Assembly (NCBI RefSeq): GCF_014200575.1
Contig: NZ_JACHBZ010000002.1
Coordinates: forward strand, 124,001 to 188,000
DNA: 64,000 nucleotides
Source of the DNA: Mucilaginibacter saanensis
GTDB taxonomy: Bacteria; Bacteroidota; Bacteroidia; Sphingobacteriales; Sphingobacteriaceae
Direction: 5' to 3'
Position numbers and translations under genes: made by a program. Of this stretch, positions 60,382 to 64,000 are shown piece after piece (within the stretch, counting starts at the first letter, position 1; each line of letters starts with the position of its first letter). The notes beneath the pieces were generated by a model. It made no database searches. It worked only from the letters and a program-made list of their open reading frames with translations, and was not told the DNA's origin.

Positions 60382-62901
60382 TTAAAAACGAAAGGCGATG
60401 CTTCCGGTAATGCTTCGTAATTGTTGCGGATTAACGGTATACCAGCCAATCCAGTATTTTTTGTTGGTTAGGTTATTTACCGCAGCCGCCAGGCGGAATT
60501 TACCGGCATCATAAAATACGCTGGTATTTAACACAGTGTATTCCGGTACATAAAACTGACCAGAGCTTTTGCTGCTTACTACCAAACTCCTGCCTGAATA
60601 ATTACCTCCGAAACCAGCACCCAGACCTTTCGCTGCTCCTTGGGAGATGCGGTAACTCAGCCACAGGTTTGCCATATCTTCAGGACCTGAGCTATTTGGC
60701 CTTAACCCGTTTACATCACCATCGGCATTGGTGTATTTGCTGTTATTATGAGCATAACCCGCTACAATATTAAAACCGGCAAACGGATTGGCGATAATCT
60801 CGGCCTCTAAACCTTTACTTAGCTGCGTACCATTTTGTATGGAGAAGTTAGGGTGATCAATATCTGTACGTAAAATGTTGTTTACCTTAATATCATAATA
60901 ACTTATCGTTCCGCTTAGCTTTCCGTCAAAGGCATTCAGCTTAACGCCGCCTTCCAGCTGGTTGGCTTGCTGCGGTTTGAAAGAACGCCCTGCATAATCA
61001 GTTCCGGTTTGGTTGGTGAAACCGTTTTGGAAATTACCAAACAGGGATACCTTGTCTTTAACTACCTGGTAAACCAGTCCAAATTTTGGCGATAAGGCAG
61101 TTTGCTTAAACCCGCCGCTTGTGGTGCCGCTAATTGGGTCATAATTGCCAGCGTTGTCAAAATGGTCAATTCTTAATGCAGCATTAATGATCAGTTGATC
61201 CGTAATATTTACAACATCTGACACGTAGGCGCTGGTTATGTATTGTTTATTGGATATAATATAAGGATTGGTAGCTGCGGGGCTGTTGGCGTAAGCCGAA
61301 TCGACCTTAGCTTTGTTAAAGTTTAAGTAATTAGGAATTTTGCCGGTTGAGTTGATCACATCAAACAAATCTGCGGCAGTTTGCCCGCCCGCAGTGCCCA
61401 TGAACTCATGGTAAACCACGTTAGCATTGTAGTTATAATAATCTATACCCGCCACAATCCGGTTTTTTACGGTACCTATGTTGAACTTGCCTATGAAGTT
61501 TTGTTGAATATCAAGGGTCCGGTCGTATCCATCTATCGTCCAAACGTTACGGGCAATTTGGTTGTTGCCCGGCAGTAGATAGAAGTAGGGCATTGGGCCG
61601 TATGAATTGGTATTAACTACCGAGATATTGGTTTGCGAGGTCCAATTGTCAGACAACTTATAATTCATCTGCCCAACAAAGTTAAGGTTTGATGACCTTA
61701 GCACCAGGTCATTGCTGATGTAAGAACGGTTGTAATCTAAATTCAGCTTGTCAGCACTGGATACACCCAGCTGAGGTACCGTTGTATAAAAGAAAAAACT
61801 GGTTGGTGTGGTACCTTCTGACTTATACAGTTCCGCATCAAACGAAAATGAAAGTCTGTCATTCACCTTATAGGTAAAACTTGGAGCCACAAATATGCTG
61901 TTGTGAAAGCCAGCGTCTTGCCATGTTTTTTGCGTGTTCAATGATGTATTGATGCGAAACAGGAGGTTTTTAGCAGAGTCAAGCGGTGTATTAACATCTG
62001 CCGAAAGGCGGTTAAAACCGTAACTGCCGCCGCTATAAGCAACTTCGCCGCCAACATGGTCATAAGGCTTTTTGGTAACACGGTTAATCAACCCGCCGTA
62101 TGATGTTACTGCGCTACCGAACAGTGTAGCCGAGGGGCCTTTAAGTACCTCTATGCTTTCTATATTGGCAACGTCTATTGTGGTGCTCACATTACTGGGT
62201 AAACCATTTCGCAGAGAAGTATTCAACTGGAAGCCGCGTAGTGCAAAAGAACTGCCGTTACCGAATCCGGATCTGTCTGTTGCTGCCCAAAGCCTGTTAA
62301 TGCCAGGTACGTTTTTTATGGCGTCATCCATAGTAAAAGCAGACTGTTCAGCCATCAGGGTGCTGGTTACAGTTGAATATACTTGCGGGTTTTCCAGGTT
62401 ATTCAAGGGCATTTTAGCCGCATCGTTACTTTTCGGTGTCGAAAAGCGGTTGGCCTTTCTGCTGCTTACCACTACTTCATTAAGTTGCCGGCTGCTTTCT
62501 CTGAGCATAAAATCAATGGTGATGGTATCAGCTGCGTTTACTTCTACCTGTTTTATTTGCGTTGCAAGGCCAATAAAGCTGGCAATCACCTGGTAACTGC
62601 CGGGTTTAATATTGTGGATGGTATAATGGCCTGATTGATTAACAGTTGCTCCTTTGCTGGTGCTTTGTAAAGCAATGTTTACAAACGCTGCTGGCTTACC
62701 ATCGGAGGTTTTAACATTCCCTTTAATTACCCCGTTTAAAGCGGTTTGCGCATTAGTTGGAGCTGTTGCTGCTAAAACAACCATCGCACAGATGGTATAT
62801 TGAAACACTTTAAGCTTAAAACGGGAAACAAAATTTGCAGATAAATGGAATTTAGATAGGTAGGCCGTAGCAGAATTACTACATAGTAATAAAGAATTCA
62901 T
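60382..62901 (-). CDS. TonB-dependent siderophore-type receptor with carboxypeptidase-like N-terminal domain
   Basis: 839 residues. A long signal region (about 1-51, cleavage near TNAQ), then a carboxypeptidase-regulatory-like domain (about 57-135, IKGNVKTSDGKPAAFVNIALQS), a plug typical of siderophore receptors (MDDAIKNVPGINRLWAATDRSGFGNGSSFALRG, IESIEVLKGPSATLFGSAVTSYGGLINRVTKKP) and a barrel ending LRSITGSIAFRF. Unlike the SusC proteins it has no SusD partner. It likely takes up an iron-siderophore or similar chelate. The start at 62901 gives a long n-region; a later start is possible. Confidence 0.88.
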   Translation of the reverse strand: MNSLLLCSNSATAYLSKFHLSANFVSRFKLKVFQYTICAMVVLAATAPTNAQTALNGVIKGNVKTSDGKPAAFVNIALQSTSKGATVNQSGHYTIHNIKPGSYQVIASFIGLATQIKQVEVNAADTITIDFMLRESSRQLNEVVVSSRKANRFSTPKSNDAAKMPLNNLENPQVYSTVTSTLMAEQSAFTMDDAIKNVPGINRLWAATDRSGFGNGSSFALRGFQLNTSLRNGLPSNVSTTIDVANIESIEVLKGPSATLFGSAVTSYGGLINRVTKKPYDHVGGEVAYSGGSYGFNRLSADVNTPLDSAKNLLFRINTSLNTQKTWQDAGFHNSIFVAPSFTYKVNDRLSFSFDAELYKSEGTTPTSFFFYTTVPQLGVSSADKLNLDYNRSYISNDLVLRSSNLNFVGQMNYKLSDNWTSQTNISVVNTNSYGPMPYFYLLPGNNQIARNVWTIDGYDRTLDIQQNFIGKFNIGTVKNRIVAGIDYYNYNANVVYHEFMGTAGGQTAADLFDVINSTGKIPNYLNFNKAKVDSAYANSPAATNPYIISNKQYITSAYVSDVVNITDQLIINAALRIDHFDNAGNYDPISGTTSGGFKQTALSPKFGLVYQVVKDKVSLFGNFQNGFTNQTGTDYAGRSFKPQQANQLEGGVKLNAFDGKLSGTISYYDIKVNNILRTDIDHPNFSIQNGTQLSKGLEAEIIANPFAGFNIVAGYAHNNSKYTNADGDVNGLRPNSSGPEDMANLWLSYRISQGAAKGLGAGFGGNYSGRSLVVSSKSSGQFYVPEYTVLNTSVFYDAGKFRLAAAVNNLTNKKYWIGWYTVNPQQLRSITGSIAFRF

Positions 62902-63294
62902 AATTTTGTAAAATGATTAATGGATTGAAGGATTTGTTAACATGGCCCGGTAGGATGTTTGGCGACGGATTACCGGGTTTTTTATTTTAAAGGGTACGGT
63001 TTTTATGCATAGGCTGATTTATAAGTCGCCGCAAAGAAAGCTGTTATTTAGAACAATTCCAAATAAAAACAGCCGATTATAGAAAGGAACCAACTGGGGG
63101 AACAGGCAAGAATATTTCAATGGCGTACCGGAGTCACATTTTGCTTACCAAAATACCCGGTTAGCACAACAGCAGCCCATAGAGCTGCTGACCTTTGTGT
63201 ATTGATATATAAAACTACGAAACAGCAAAAAGGAGTTATGTTATAAACCTTTCACTATTAAAATTCAGACGTTTTTATTAACTAACAACTTGAG
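62902..63294. other. Intergenic region upstream of the siderophore-type receptor
   Basis: About 390 bases. It contains a hairpin at 62946..62977 (CCCGGTA/TACCGGG) followed on the plus strand by a T-run, and a 7-base stem at 63170..63190. No promoter or Fur-type site was recognised. Confidence 0.5.
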
Positions 63295-64000
63295 TTAATT
63301 GATTCCCCATTGCTTGTTTGGCACCGGCCCAAGCCATATAGCCAACTCTCCGCCTTTTGCATAATCAGCATGGCGGAACCAGAAATGATTGAGCGGTTTG
63401 CCATTTAATATTGCTTTTTGGATATACTTATTTTTTGAGGTGTTGTTATAGGTTTTTATCACAAATTGCTTACCCGAATAGTACTGTGGATCAAGTTTAA
63501 TGGTGACTTTGTCAAAAACAGGGCTGGTGATATCGTATACCGGGTCATTGTTTACGTTCCCCTGCAGGTTGAACAAGCCTATCAACATTAAAGAGCTAAC
63601 GCCGCCCATTTGTCCCTGATCCTCATCAGAGCCGCCGTAACCCAGATCGGGTGTAATACCTCCATAAGCTTGTTCCTGAACTTTACGAACCCAATACTGG
63701 GTAAGCCAGGGCTTGCCCGCATAACTAAAAACATGTGCGTCTGAACAACCCGGCTGATTGGCATAGCTGATGTAACCCTCTCCATAATTGTAAACAAAGT
63801 CACTTTCCTGCGCTTTTTCAAATGCAAAGTTGAGTTTATCACACAAGGCATTATTACCGCCCATTAATTTTGCCAGCCCTTTAATATCATGAGATATACC
63901 CCAGGTTGCCTGCCAGGCATTAGCCTCAATCCAGCCATTCCCGCTAAATGCATCTGTGTGCATGAATTTACCCGTCCGGTCTTTTGGAAATAGCAATTTC
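63295..64000 (-). CDS. GH92 alpha-mannosidase, C-terminal part, incomplete
   Basis: The frame is open to the right edge, so only the last 235 or so residues are present. GH92 motifs: IEANAWQATWGISHDIKGL with the acid Glu, YGGSDEDQGQMGGVSSLMLIGLF with the catalytic acidic residues, and the C-terminal beta-sandwich (KYIQKAILNGKPLNHFWFRHADYAKGG). GH92 enzymes are calcium-dependent exo-alpha-mannosidases. The 5' part lies outside the window. Confidence 0.87.
   Translation of the reverse strand, partial: KLLFPKDRTGKFMHTDAFSGNGWIEANAWQATWGISHDIKGLAKLMGGNNALCDKLNFAFEKAQESDFVYNYGEGYISYANQPGCSDAHVFSYAGKPWLTQYWVRKVQEQAYGGITPDLGYGGSDEDQGQMGGVSSLMLIGLFNLQGNVNNDPVYDITSPVFDKVTIKLDPQYYSGKQFVIKTYNNTSKNKYIQKAILNGKPLNHFWFRHADYAKGGELAIWLGPVPNKQWGIN

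Overview
The window looks like a chromosome segment of a Bacteroidota soil or plant-associated glycan degrader, most likely Sphingobacteriaceae close to Mucilaginibacter or Pedobacter. The basis is three SusC/SusD pairs, an ECF sigma/FecR pair, a hybrid two-component sensor, a gliding-motility/type IX sorting domain, many CAZymes, and promoter-like -33 TTTG / -7 TAnnTTTG elements. The genus is an inference. I saw no tRNA, rRNA, CRISPR array, insertion sequence or phage gene. Everything here was read by eye, without searches or alignments.

Region 1 (1-22.2 kb) is a xylan utilisation locus. The 5' end of a hybrid two-component sensor runs leftward off the window. Divergent from it is an enzyme operon: GH43-CBM6, GH8 exo-oligoxylanase, tandem CE1 esterase, CE6 acetylxylan esterase, GH10 xylanase and GH95. 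A VCBS/ASPIC lipoprotein follows. Facing it on the minus strand are a SusC/SusD pair and a second, larger VCBS/ASPIC lipoprotein. Both outer promoter regions carry the same LacI-type palindrome.

Region 2 (22.2-36.3 kb) holds an ECF sigma factor, a FecR anti-sigma factor, a SusC with an STN signalling domain and a SusD. Next come hairpins, a LuxR-type remnant, and a GH31 and a beta-helix/PDZ gene that meet head to head with both 5' ends missing, as a single deletion would leave them. A GH29-like gene closes the region. This locus appears to be decaying.

Region 3 (36.3-46.1 kb) is mixed. It has a large type IX-sorted protein with two beta-propellers inserted in PKD-like domains, a small tail-anchored winged-helix-like protein, a PQQ-type sugar dehydrogenase, and a membrane/AraC-type regulator whose frame runs directly into an FtsX/MacB permease broken by one missing base.

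Region 4 (46.5-58.1 kb) is a self-contained glycan locus: SusC, SusD, a GntR-type regulator, an SSS sugar symporter and two (alpha/alpha)6-barrel glycosidases of unassigned family. The two structural operons start with nearly identical promoter-operator units: TTTG, 19 nt, TAnTTTTA, then a direct repeat of AATAGACCA. This makes a compact predicted regulon for the local GntR protein. Its target glycan is unknown.

Region 5 (58.1-64 kb) contains a Crp-family regulator followed by an amidohydrolase-family decarboxylase, a siderophore-type TonB receptor, and the 3' part of a GH92 alpha-mannosidase that enters from the right edge.
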